In this document: positions 54,501-64,000 of the stretch, piece by piece | Layout of the letters: each line of letters starts with the position of its first letter | Numbering within the stretch: position 1 is the stretch's first letter | Source: Sphaerolaimus hirsutus | Taxonomy: Eukaryota > Nematoda > Chromadorea > Monhysterida > Sphaerolaimidae | Direction of reading: 5' to 3' | NCBI GenBank assembly: GCA_964036195.1 | Contig: OZ038454.1 | Coordinates: 1,488,001 to 1,552,000, forward strand | DNA length: 64,000 nt | Program-made: the position numbers and the translations under genes | Notes under the pieces: model-generated | What the model saw: the letters and a program-made list of their open reading frames with translations, nothing else | What the model was told of the DNA's origin: nothing | The model's database searches: none

Positions 54501-57500
54501 TCCAAATTGGAACCGTTACAGTCGGGGGTGAAGGCATTGAGGAACACACCCCGGGAGGTGCCCTGCAAAGGAGGAGCGTCGGTGGCAACCAAGGCTCTGC
54601 TGGGTGGCGACATCAAAGGTACAATGAGACAGAGCTGATTTCATCACCCAGCGGTTGAGCATGTGTACAGCCACTGTCGCCAAGATAGCAGGGCAGGGCT
54701 TGAGCATGACTAGTGGTTGGGGCTTGGCTGGGGATGGCTTTTCATATGCCAGAACCATATCTGCGGCGCAAATCTGGCAGTCGCAAACAGAGACTGGCGG
54801 ACAAATTCCGACTGGCATTTGTGGTGTTTTGCACCCCAACACGATGTTGACAGCTACTGAGGCAACCAGAGTCACTAGAGTGCATGACGGCAGCGGACCA
54901 CCAATCATGTTGCCCAATTTGTCAACTATTGCGGCGTTTGTGACATTAGAGTTGTCGGTGGCTATGCGTGACTGGCGCTTGCACACACAGGCGGAATTGA
55001 TGCATTTTCCACCATGCATGACACAGCATGCGTTTGCAGAATGTGTCACCCCAATTGTCCACGATGCTCAGACTGGCATGAGCGCCCCCACGTTCACACT
55101 GATGAAATTGTTTCTGTATTTGAAGGCATACGATGAGATGGACGTGGCGAACCAATTGCCCGGCACCCGCGTTGAGTGGCGGCGAGTGCCCAACCGACAG
55201 TTTGAGAATATTAATTGGCAGGATTGGACTGGAAATGAGGCGCAGCAGCAGAATAAGTGGGAAGGGTGGTTGGAACATTTGACCGAATATATGCGCGGAT
55301 CAAGGGAGCTGTTTGCTTCCTTTGCAAGAATGAGCTCGGGTGTGGCCAACTCATTGAGGCTTGCAGCCTCTGAGTACCCCCAGTTCGTCGGAGTGCAGGT
55401 CACGCCCCCGCCCCGCCCCCAGCGCCGGCCTAGCAGGCTGGTGGTGGAGGCGGTGGCGGGCAATGTGGACCCGCCTGCTAGCAGTTCCGGCGCTGGGGCT
55501 GCCGTGGTGGACACATATGGCATGCTCACATGTGCGAGTGCAGTTGGCATTCCTGGTGTTCAACAGATCGATTTTGTGCTGCACTGAGGACATCAGTACC
55601 CCATTGCTATGGTGGACACAATGCATGCCCGGAGCAACGTGGTGGAGGCGATCCACTGGATTATGCGCAATGTTGGATGTGGTGACAAGGCGCTCTTTGC
55701 GATGGGTGCAGCACAGATTTTGTTGACAGTAATTCCACCTGGAGTTCAAGAGGACCACATTTGTGCAAAAAACGTGGCGGCCCCTGGGGCTGCCTGCATC
55801 GTGGGGAAACAACGTGATTCATTTTTTGAATGCAACCGGCCCACATTATGACTGTCCGTGTGCCACGCTATTGTGGGCGTGCAACGTCGATGCGGCTACT
55901 GGTTCATGTATGCAGTCGCTGGTTCGGGGCGTTTTGGACGCCAACCCCATTGAGGCAGATTTGATTTGATCCATGTTTGTTTTGCAGGCGTGGGAGCAAT
56001 TGGCCCCCAGCCACCACATGGCTGCGTTTTCGATGATTGGGCGAGTTGTTGAGTACAGCTGCAATTGCTTTTTGTGTGGAGACAATGGAAATGGCAATGT
56101 GTGGCCTGTCAATGGCCATCTTCCGAGTCAGTGGGTTGATGCCCATTTTGACATACTTTGGTAAGCGCGGATTGGCGATTGAGATGTGGGGTGGCTACGA
56201 GCATTGAGTGTGGCACTGGATGGTGCCATGCTACACAAGTGCCATCCAGCTGGCAGATGTGTTGGATCGCTGGTATGGGAATGAAGGCATAGTTTCATGC
56301 TACAACATTCACTTTACCGATGGTCTGGGCACGATTCTGTCTAAACAATTAGGGTCAACCCGACAATGGTGTGCATTCCCTGAACTGCGACCCACACTGT
56401 GGTGAATTGCAGGCCTGACCCTGACGGCGACATCGGTTTGAGGCACATTAGTGGCATTTTGGGACTGGGTGGAAGCGTTGCCATGGCCATGGGTGCCGTG
56501 GCGCAGCGCCGAGCGCTGTCCGTGGAACACGACGATGTTGAGGGGCCATGGGCGGGTTTGGTTCACTGGATCCCCCACAACATACCTGATTTGGCACCTA
56601 TTTGGATGCACAAGGGCACGGTCGGGTCCTGGGACCCGTACCAAGCTCGGACGTGCAAATTGCGAATTGCGCTACCCACTGACTTTTGGACTGCAGATGT
56701 GCCAGAGCACATCACACCCTTTTCGGTGGATCCAAAGTTTAGGCTCAACGTGGCTAGTTTTGGCTACCTGGGCTTGACACACTACCCTGTGCCTGGCAGA
56801 GCATTCAGCCTGGGCACTTACATCACATTCTTTAATGAGGAGGTGTTTGTCGAGGGCCAGGCTGGACAGCAAGCTGGCGGATTGGTTGGAAGGCTGGTGG
56901 CAATGCATTCGCAACTGGCGTCCAACCAGGCCACAGTCAGCGGCCAGGGAAACTGATGGGTGTGTGCCTAGACGCCCGCAAGGCATGCACCGAGTTGGAA
57001 GGTTTGCGGGCAAACCTGGACAATTTAGTGACTAGTTGGTATTTAGCATATGAGACATTGGCGCGCAGTTGTCGAAGTTGGTTTGGACAGCAAAAATATG
57101 ACGATGCCGTTTTGAATTGTGATGATTAATGTTGCGCGCTTTTCGCAAAGACAAGTCCCGACAGGTGGAATAGTTCAGAAAGTGGGGTGTACAAGCATGG
57201 CTTGCCCGCTGAGTGGGCAAGCATGGTCCAGTGGCTGGATGAGCTTTTGCTAATACCCTTTGTCAATCCTCTGTTGATGTTTCCGGATGTTATGGTGGTG
57301 AACCAGGCCCATTTGGAATTTGTGGATGAGGTTGTGTTGCTGGGCTGGCTCAAGTTGTGGGAATATTGCACAACAAAATCGACCATGCGCTTATCACACG
57401 CCGCGATGCGCTTCAGCTGGGTGGCTGGTAAATATGTGTGGGCCCGTCGCCAGACGCATTGTGCACTCAGTTGAGAGACGATGAGGATTCAGTCCCACCC

Positions 57501-60500
57501 TTCGTTGGAAACGAGCTGGCGCGGGAGGCATTGGCCAACCGACTAGAAAAAAATGGCATTTGCAAGTCGAATGTTTTTGCAATTGCCCACTAACATTAGA
57601 GTGGATGGCGAGGTGCGGTTTGAGCGATTGACACTGCAAGTCCACGAAGACAACAAACACGCACAGAAAATGATTGAAAGTGCAATGGATGGTTTGTTTA
57701 AAGAAGAACCTCACATGCAAGAAGTGCTGGCGTGTGGCTGGTGGGGTTCGGAGCGCAAGCCAACGAAGCGCAGCGGAGCGAAGGAGCGCAAGCGGCTTGT
57801 CAACAAGGATCTTAAGAAACAAGAACCTGGTCGGCTGCATCCACAATGGCGCCAGTTAATGGTGCATGTTGCAGGAGAGCCCGACGACTGGGATGCTAAT
57901 GCGAGCACACGCGCCAAGTTTTCTCACAATGGCTGCTATCACACAGCTATATTCGATCAGATGTGGGAGTAGTATCACAGAACAAACATCATGATTCACA
58001 ACAATTATGTAAAAGTGACATGTCACTTTTGGTGCCAGAATCATTTTTCTACATTGCACTTCAATGCCTCATCTCCCCCAACCCTCATTGGCAGCATGTG
58101 AGTGCAGTCCCACATAGCTGAGGCTCACAAAGTTGATTAGCACCCCTGGTACAGACTGCCATTGCTTTGACCTCCTGATCTTACACATCCAATTCTAATT
58201 GGTGTAATGAACTTGCACATCACTAATCCAATCTAAAAAATCAAATCTCTAGGTGATCTTAATCAATTTCAAAGTAAAATTTCAAAATCAATCAAGAAAT
58301 AGCTGATTTATAGCATGTCAACACCTTGAAAGATTTGCACATTCTGATTTCAGTTTCAGTACTACTTTTACTCTTTACATGAGCAAAACTCACAGCCGTG
58401 GCAAAATGTGGTAAAAAACCACCAGCTGATTTCACAACCAAAGGGTCTACAATCACAGTGGATTTCTGCACTGATTTCACTGACACTTCCTATGGTTTCC
58501 AGCTCACTGTGTCACAGCCAGGCAGTTTTGGGGATCACACTAGGTTCAGAAGTAAAGTTTTCTTTAAACAACTTTATCTTGAATTTTTTCATCTTGGGTT
58601 TAAATGGAATTTGCATGTTCTTTTGTAAATCTACACTTTTACATCAAACAAGATACCTGCACACTCAGGTACACCAACATCACTGAAGGCAACCCCCATG
58701 ACCCTGCCAGTAAGATATGGGGCAACCTGTGGCATGCCAGACACCCGGCACTTACCAGGTGCCAGTCCCGAACCCTGCAAAATATCATATAAAATGTCAT
58801 GATGAATGTAATATTTGATGCAAAATGGCATGTCAAATGTCAAGTTTCATGTAAAGCGTAAACAGTTGGGCAACTTGTAATAGAAATTTCAAAATGTCAT
58901 GTGAAGTGTAGAATGTCATGTAAAATGTAAAATACAATTAAAAATTTCATGCAAAATGTCAAATGCCATGGAAAATAATAAGTCAAATGCAACATGTCGT
59001 TAGTGCAAAATGCAACATGTCGTAGTAGAATGTTGTGCAAACTGGAGTGCAAATTGTAGAATGTGTGATTCCATTTTATTATATTCTTATAGTGAATGTG
59101 ACACCTTACATGAATTTTGACATTTGTACCAACATTTTACCGTATTTCCTCGAAATACCCCCCGGGGGGGTGATTGTTTCATAGTGGTCCCGAGAGGGGG
59201 GGGGTTAAACGAGGGGGGGGGGGGTATTTCGAAGGGGGGGGTTATTGATTCACAAGAAAATTTTTGAAAACCAAGTACGAAATTGTCGTCTGAAACGTAC
59301 GCAGACGTCGAAAAATGCAACAAAAACCGCCATTTATGAGGTTCTGTAGACTAATATTAGTATGTAGATGGTGTGTACACTGTTCTAACGTGACACCGAC
59401 ATTGTTTTAACGTGTGTTCTGCAGTACACTGAACACAAACTACAGTTATTGTCATGTACGTTCCCTTTACACTCAATTTGGGGGGGGGGTATTTCGAGGG
59501 GGGGGGTGATTGTTTCATAGTGGTCTCGAGAGGGGGGGGGGGTCAAACGAGGGGGGGGTATTTCAAGGGGGGGTATTTCGAGGAAATACGGTATGTATCC
59601 ATGAGTACGACAGTTTACAGGGTGCGGGACTGTTCTCAGCCCTGATCATCAATGGTGACAATATTGCTGGCATCGATCGCAGATTGCAGTCAGGCTGGCG
59701 GGTGTGTTGCTATACTGTTTTATGGGTAAATAGTGATAGAAAAGTGCATGCCATTCAAAACATGCAAAAGCTCCATCTCACTTTTGGTGCCTGGTGCTAT
59801 TTTGCTGTGGTGCCAAGGAGAAAACGCATGGTGCCAGGCCACGGCCATAGCAACAAGTGCCATGGCACTAGCTACCTGGCAGCATTTGCTGCATATCATG
59901 CATGCACTTTTTATGTGGTTCTAACTGCACCCCATGTAGCAGGAGGAGCCCAGAATCGTGGCTGTATGGGCAGTGCTGTGTCCCAATTTCAGCTGGTGAC
60001 ATTCCTGAAATAATCTATTGTAGTAATGCAATAATTCATGACTTTTTAAATGTGTTAAAACTTGATGAACTGCATTGCATGCAATACAAAGATCATGAGA
60101 TTGCAAAATTTGAAAAAGTGAATGATAAGTAAAGTAAACATAAATTTTTAAGTCATTCCAAACATAAACAATAGATATCCTTTTCGTGAATCTTACAAAC
60201 TATGTGATAGTCAATTTTCTGTTTGTGATTCACAATCAGGGTTGGCAAAATCTCACAAAAAAATAAAAATAAAATGGAATATTCAAGAATAAAATAAAAT
60301 AAAATAAAATGGAAAATTAAAGAATAAAAATAAAAATTGTATAAAAATTCGAATTTTTGTAAAATTTTTGTAAAATTGTAAAAAAATTCGTATTTTTGTA
60401 AAATTGTATAAAAATTCATATTTTTTGTAAAATTTTGTCTCATTGCTTGAGTCTCTACCTGTTTTTTCATGGATCTGGGGGCAGTCCCAAGCATTGTAAA

Positions 60501-62253
60501 GTGTCAAATGTCATGTAAAATGTCATGCAAAGTGTCAATTGTCATGACAAATGTAAATTAAAGTGTAAATTGTCATGACATGTAAAAATTAAAGTATCAA
60601 TTGTCAAGCAAATTGTGTTCAAATCTAATGTTTTATTTCAAAATCTTATGTTTTGTATCCAAATTATGTTGTTGTTGACTCCAAATCTTATGTGAACATT
60701 TGGATACAAAAACATAAGATTTGGATATAAAACATACTATGGATACAAAAACACAAGATTTCGATGCACAATTTACACTTTGCATGACATTTGTCATGAC
60801 AATTGCAACTGTGCTTGAAATTTTACATGACACTTGACATTTTGCATGACAATTGATACTTTACTTTACATTTATCATGACAATTGACACTTTGCATGAC
60901 ATTTTACAAATGTGCCAAGCACACTCCAGTAGTCCTTCTACTGAAAATGCAAACCATTCTTATCAATAATTGTAACTTTACACTTGCAGCTAGCTAACAA
61001 TACATACTGCTTGCAACTTTTGAAAAGAAAGGGAAAAATTTGTCACAGGTTTTTCATATATAGGTCTAATTATAACATTTTCTGGCCTTGCATGCATGTT
61101 TCTGATTTTTTGTAAAATTTTTGTAAAATTTTTGTAAAATTTTTGTAAAATGTGTCATTTTATTATATTAATGACTTTTGGGAATAAAATAAAATAAAAT
61201 GAAACAAGAATAAAATTAAAATAAAATAAAAATTTTATACAATTTTTATACAATTTTACTAAAATGAATTTTTATAAAACCAACCCTGTTCACAATGTCA
61301 TAAGCCTTTATATGCTATTTTCTTAAGATCATAAATGACATCTTTGTAGTTGTTTACTTTTAGGAGTAGTTTTCGAAAGATACCATTCTTTTTCTTACAT
61401 TTGTTGGGACAAAAATACTTGTTTATATTTAAAAATTCATAATTTCATGTTATCTGTAAATACTGACTGGGCTGCATGTAATACAAATATCATATTTACA
61501 ATTGCAAAATTTGAAAAAGTGTATGATAAGTGAAAGAAACAGATATTTTGAGTGAGTGCAAATATGAAAAATACACAAATGTCTGCTTTTGAACGTCACA
61601 ATGTGACAGTCACTTTGCTCGTGACAGTCACAATGTCACAAGCAGTCACACTGCCCATGGTTGGAGGCATGGAAGCGGTGGCGCACAGCTACCCCTGGAT
61701 AGTTTGGCTGATCACTAGTGGCCAGTGGTCCTGCGGGGGCTCACTCATTGACCCTTACTGGGTGCTCACTGCAGCACATTGCGTGGTGAAAGATAAGTAG
61801 GTTTGGGTGCTGAAACTTTTATTCTTCGTGAAATTTTATTCTGAAAATATGGTGCCATCTGAACCGAAATCACTGTCCATTCCGCAAAAAAATACATTTT
61901 CAACCACTGGCAGTGGCACTGCTCTGGACATTGGCCAACATTAAAAAGAAAAAAATAGATTTTATAACATGCATACAATTCTTTGCATCTAAATGCAGCA
62001 TGTCACTGTCATGTATAACTTTTGAAAGCAGGTTTCTCATCTTCACTTGTTTGTTTTATTATTTATTTATTTTAGATGATATACATAGGATGACACTTTA
62101 ATAGAAATGTAGCCCCCAGCACCGACAAAGTGACAAACCATAAATAATGGCTATTAAATAAAGTATATTTAGCCCCCCCCCCCTCCTGCAGGAATGTGGC
62201 ACACCCATCTAAATTGTCATTTTATTTTGGTGCCCACGACAAGTACAGACCAG
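51524..62253 (+). CDS. CUB plus trypsin-like protease, copy B (tandem paralogue; 3' exons not found)
   Basis: Exons: 51524-51697, 52466-52601, 58396-58551, 58669-58758, 61646-61796, 62192-62253, with the same intron phases as copy A. Signal peptide [22 protein letters not shown] pieces [28 protein letters not shown] and DFCTD; short linker ending [10 protein letters not shown]; protease start [14 protein letters not shown] with His57 in LTAAHC; then [11 protein letters not shown]. Exons 5 and 6 have the same lengths as in copy A (151 and 62 bp). The Asp102, GWG and Ser195 exons were not found before 64000; in copy A they span a further 5.5 kb, so they may lie outside the window. Copy B's intron 2 was expanded by a 5 kb virus-like element. 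I cannot say whether the gene is functional. Confidence 0.82.
52078..52199. repeat. Near-perfect 122-bp palindrome in copy B intron 1
   Basis: GTCCGCCGACAAATCAATTT ... AAATTGATTTGTCGGCGGAC, with arms of about 50 bases. It would fold into a strong hairpin in DNA or RNA. Small MITE or hairpin source; no seed conservation can be judged here. Confidence 0.7.
53402..53690. repeat. Left inner arm plus displaced capsid-like fragment
   Basis: 53402-53600 is an inverted copy of 57358-57555 (for example GCCGTTGGCCAATGCCTCCC). Directly after it, 53615-53680 repeats in direct orientation the sequence coding [12 protein letters not shown] at about 56735-56800. So this arm is a mosaic of two parts of the element. 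Confidence 0.7.
54288..56956 (+). pseudogene. Decayed large structural-protein-like frame (capsid-like, family not certain)
   Basis: Opens at ATG 54288 with an Ala-rich, disordered-looking start, then continues in pieces: frame change near 54600-54655, open 54655-55587, in-frame TGA then open to 55851, frame change near 55803, in-frame stop at 55969, excursion in another frame 56165-56405, then open to 56956. About 890 codons in all, with few lesions per kb. Recognisable runs are [30 protein letters not shown] and [18 protein letters not shown]. Length, lack of enzyme motifs and composition suit a viral coat protein such as those of toti-like dsRNA viruses. I could not confirm a family by eye. 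A short direct repeat of its C-terminal part lies at 53615-53680. Confidence 0.4.
56956..57972 (+). pseudogene. Second decayed frame downstream of the capsid-like frame
   Basis: Starts at an ATG sharing bases with the upstream stop (TGATG at 56954-56958). The same frame stays open to 57972 apart from stops near 57129, 57474 and 57545, about 339 codons. Pieces include [36 protein letters not shown] and [19 protein letters not shown]. In position it would be the polymerase of a two-ORF RNA virus, but I see no polymerase motif, so the function is unassigned. Its 3' half doubles as the right inverted arm. Confidence 0.35.
58757..59632. mobile_element. TGTAAAATG-family element at the start of copy B intron 4
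   Basis: Left end GTGCCAGTCCCGAACCCTGC, right end TTTACAGGGTGCGGGACTG. Orthologous position to 37310-37862, enlarged by the fold-back element 59138-59593. Confidence 0.75.
59138..59593. repeat. Fold-back element nested in the copy B intron-4 repeat
   Basis: TACCGTATTTCCTCGAAATACC ... TTTCGAGGAAATACGGTA. It interrupts the TGTAAAATG element of copy B (58757-59632) but is absent at the equivalent point of copy A, so it arrived after the gene duplication. Confidence 0.85.
60481..60934. repeat. TGTAAAATG-family element with long inverted arms, copy B intron 4
   Basis: CAGTCCCAAGCATTGTAAAGTG ... CATTTTACAAATGTGCCAAGC. The AATTGTCATGACAAATG units of the left arm are repeated inverted on the right, and a second palindrome of TCTTATGTTTTGTATCC lies at the centre (about 60630-60765). 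Confidence 0.7.
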
Positions 62254-62400
62254 GTGCCACTCACAGATGCTGTAAAATGAACTGTAAAATGTCAAATATC
62301 CTGAAAAGTGTCAAAAGTCATTTAAAATGTCAAATATTCTTTTATTTTTTTGCTGGTTGTGTTTGATATTTTTTATGACTTTTTACATCATAGTGTTAGA
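62254..62400. repeat. TGTAAAATG-family element after copy B exon 6
   Basis: GTGCCACTCACAGATGCTGTAAAATG follows the exon 6 donor as in copy A, but the matching right terminus and the 23-bp microexon were not found, so this copy is truncated or rearranged. Confidence 0.6.
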
Positions 62401-64000
62401 GCAAATTAGGTATACATTATGTCAGAATGATCACACTCATTTCGCTTACCTTTCTCATTTCCCAGTTATCTAAATATGTACCATGAGAAATACCAAAAAG
62501 CTTTTCACCAAAAATATAAAAAGTTGAAGAAAGTTCAAATGGTAAAATTGGGTGAATAATTTTCTTTGAATACTGTCAGTTTATCCTTGACTGGATATCC
62601 CAATGTGACACCCAAATATCTGCTTGTCACACCCAAAATTCTGCTTGTGACATTCACACTGTCACAAGCACGAGGCGTTTGGTTCCGTAACTCGATAACG
62701 ACCAAAGTGAAAAAATTTGAGTTAGGTGTGGATCTCAATATCTCATATAAGCGTATATATTTGTATATGATAGAAAAAAAATCAACTCAATATATAACAC
62801 CATTACCGAGATACAGAGACACCGATTTTTGAAAAAATGTAGATTTTCATCTGAAGCTCGATATCTCCACCATCAAAATGGTTAATTTTCACTCGAATCT
62901 TGATAACTCCATAAATATCTATTATATTTTCCACTCTAAACTCGATATCTCCGCTGAAAAAACTTTGCATCCGAAACTCGTTATAAATTTATAGGGAAAT
63001 GGCTCACAAAAATCCCCATACAAAAATGAAGTTTGCATCCGAAACTCGATATAAAATTTAGCTAGGTAGTTAAATTTGTTGCCATAATAACAGTCAAATG
63101 AACCTAACTCTAGCCATATTTGCCGGCCAGAGGGTTGTAAATATGGAAAATGTAGATACCTAAATTTGTTGGCTTTTCAAAAAGTATTGAGCAAGGGTTG
63201 TCACTCAAAGTGTACCCGTGTAAGAGCATTTTAACGATGGGAAAACACCACCCCACAAATTTTTAGACAACCAAATGCAATAACAAATCACGTAACGTAA
63301 ACTACAAGGTATTCTGTGAACTAATACTTCGACTAAATCCCCTCAGGTATTTTGGCGACTTTTTGTAGTCTACGGGGCCTGCATGGCAATGCGCAGCCAT
63401 TCGCTGAGCTGCGCTACGCCCCGATAGAGCACTGCACGACAAAATCAACACCACTACACTGGCAGACCGAGTTTCCCATGTTTTGCGGTTGTAGTGCTCT
63501 GCACATTTTTCTTGTTTCCTTACATCCAATTAACTTTTGTATTAAAGTGTTCTAATTAAAGATTATCTAAGTCAATTTTAACCCAAATATAAACTACATT
63601 CCACGTGGCACAAGGTGAGAGGGGAATTTCACATTTTTACTCTAAAATGCTGTGGCACGGCGTGCGGACGCCTTTGAAGTTGGCGGCACAGTGTTGTGAC
63701 TTTCTGGGCGGCTGAATGCACATTCCATTCTAACTTATCTTTGGGCAGAGGCGGAGACTGCGACTGATAGGTAGGTGGCGACCGGAAGCCAGGAACAATG
63801 AATTTCACTGAAGCGTATCAAAATACTTACTGTTCCGAGTTTCTCCTCACATTGACTAGATTGTCGGTAGTGTCATCTAGTATCGATGGGTGGTAGAAAC
63901 AACTTCTGATCACGCCCCAAGTGACAAGTCGCAGTCCAAAAAAAAATACATTTTCAGCCACCCCAGTACAAATATTCCATCACGCTTGGAAGAGCGAAGC
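62401..64000. other. Right edge within or downstream of copy B, no exon recognised
   Basis: 62600-62670 has CTTGTGACA/TGTCACAAGC motifs like those just before exon 5. 62690-63060 repeats ACTCGATATCTCC motifs. The remainder is unassigned. The expected Asp102 and Ser195 exons of copy B were searched for and not seen. Confidence 0.45.

Larger units (their letters stand above)
53047..58007. mobile_element. Virus-like element with long imperfect inverted arms, in copy B intron 2
   Basis: A block of about 5 kb, visibly more GC-rich than its surroundings. The outermost arms are complementary (ATCATGATGTTTGTTC at 53062 against GAACAAACATCATGAT near 57980; GATCGAATATAGCTGTGTGA at 53100 against its inverse at 57938). 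Inner arms 53402-53600 and 57358-57555 match inverted again, with a less similar stretch between. The centre holds decayed frames 54288-56956 and 56956-57972 on the plus strand. No transposase, integrase, LTR or poly-A tail was recognised, and no target duplication was found. It could be an endogenised virus with inverted duplication of one end, or a virus-derived gene captured by a TIR transposon. Confidence 0.6.

Noticed and set aside
60283-61260. AAATAAAAT/TTTTGTAAAAT low-complexity runs
   Set aside because: Simple sequence near a TGTAAAATG element; no evidence of an array with spacers (not CRISPR) or of an RNA gene.
63302-63555. Overlapping frames near the right edge (67 and 75 codons)
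   Set aside because: No similarity to the missing copy B exons and no splice sites in the right phase.

Overview
The window looks like nuclear DNA of an invertebrate animal. It is AT-rich, its genes are split into many short exons with GT-AG introns, and the introns are packed with DNA-transposon debris. The gene content is metazoan: a MADS-box serum response factor, a Hint (hog-type) secreted protein and CUB-trypsin proteases. I cannot name the phylum. There is one 200-base assembly gap (17212-17411). No tRNA, rRNA or CRISPR was seen.

Layout: 1-3157 is repeats. 3158-14724 (minus) is a complete nine-exon SRF gene whose spliced frame stays open for 464 codons. 17412-21762 (minus) is a secreted cysteine-rich protein that ends in a Hint autoprocessing domain and runs into the gap. 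21763-28179 is intergenic and holds a hAT-like element carrying a decayed BEL/Pao polymerase. 28729-47484 (plus) is a complete eleven-exon CUB plus trypsin-like protease gene (copy A, 527 codons). 51524 to beyond 62253 (plus) is a tandem paralogue (copy B) whose 3' exons were not found in the window. Copy B's intron 2 holds a GC-richer, roughly 5 kb element with long imperfect inverted arms and decayed virus-like (capsid-like) reading frames at 53047-58007.

Mobile DNA dominates. At least three hAT-like MITE families have 8-bp target duplications I could read directly (GTCACAAC, ACCGAGAC, CTGCAAAC, CCCAACAG, GTAACGAT, GTCAAAAG). There is a TA-target family proven by an empty site in a paralogous repeat, a PIF/Harbinger-like TTA-target palindrome, more than 20 fold-back elements with TACCGTATT..AATACGGTA termini and long G/C runs, and a 'TGTAAAATG' TIR family.

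The most interesting point is that the TGTAAAATG family fills two short introns (41942-42117 and 42141-42342) of the protease gene. Its end regions coincide with the splice sites and isolate a 23-bp microexon, which is what an introner-like, transposon-made intron would look like.

Exon boundaries were inferred by eye from splice consensus, phase agreement, homology and, for the proteases, comparison of the two copies. None was checked against transcripts.
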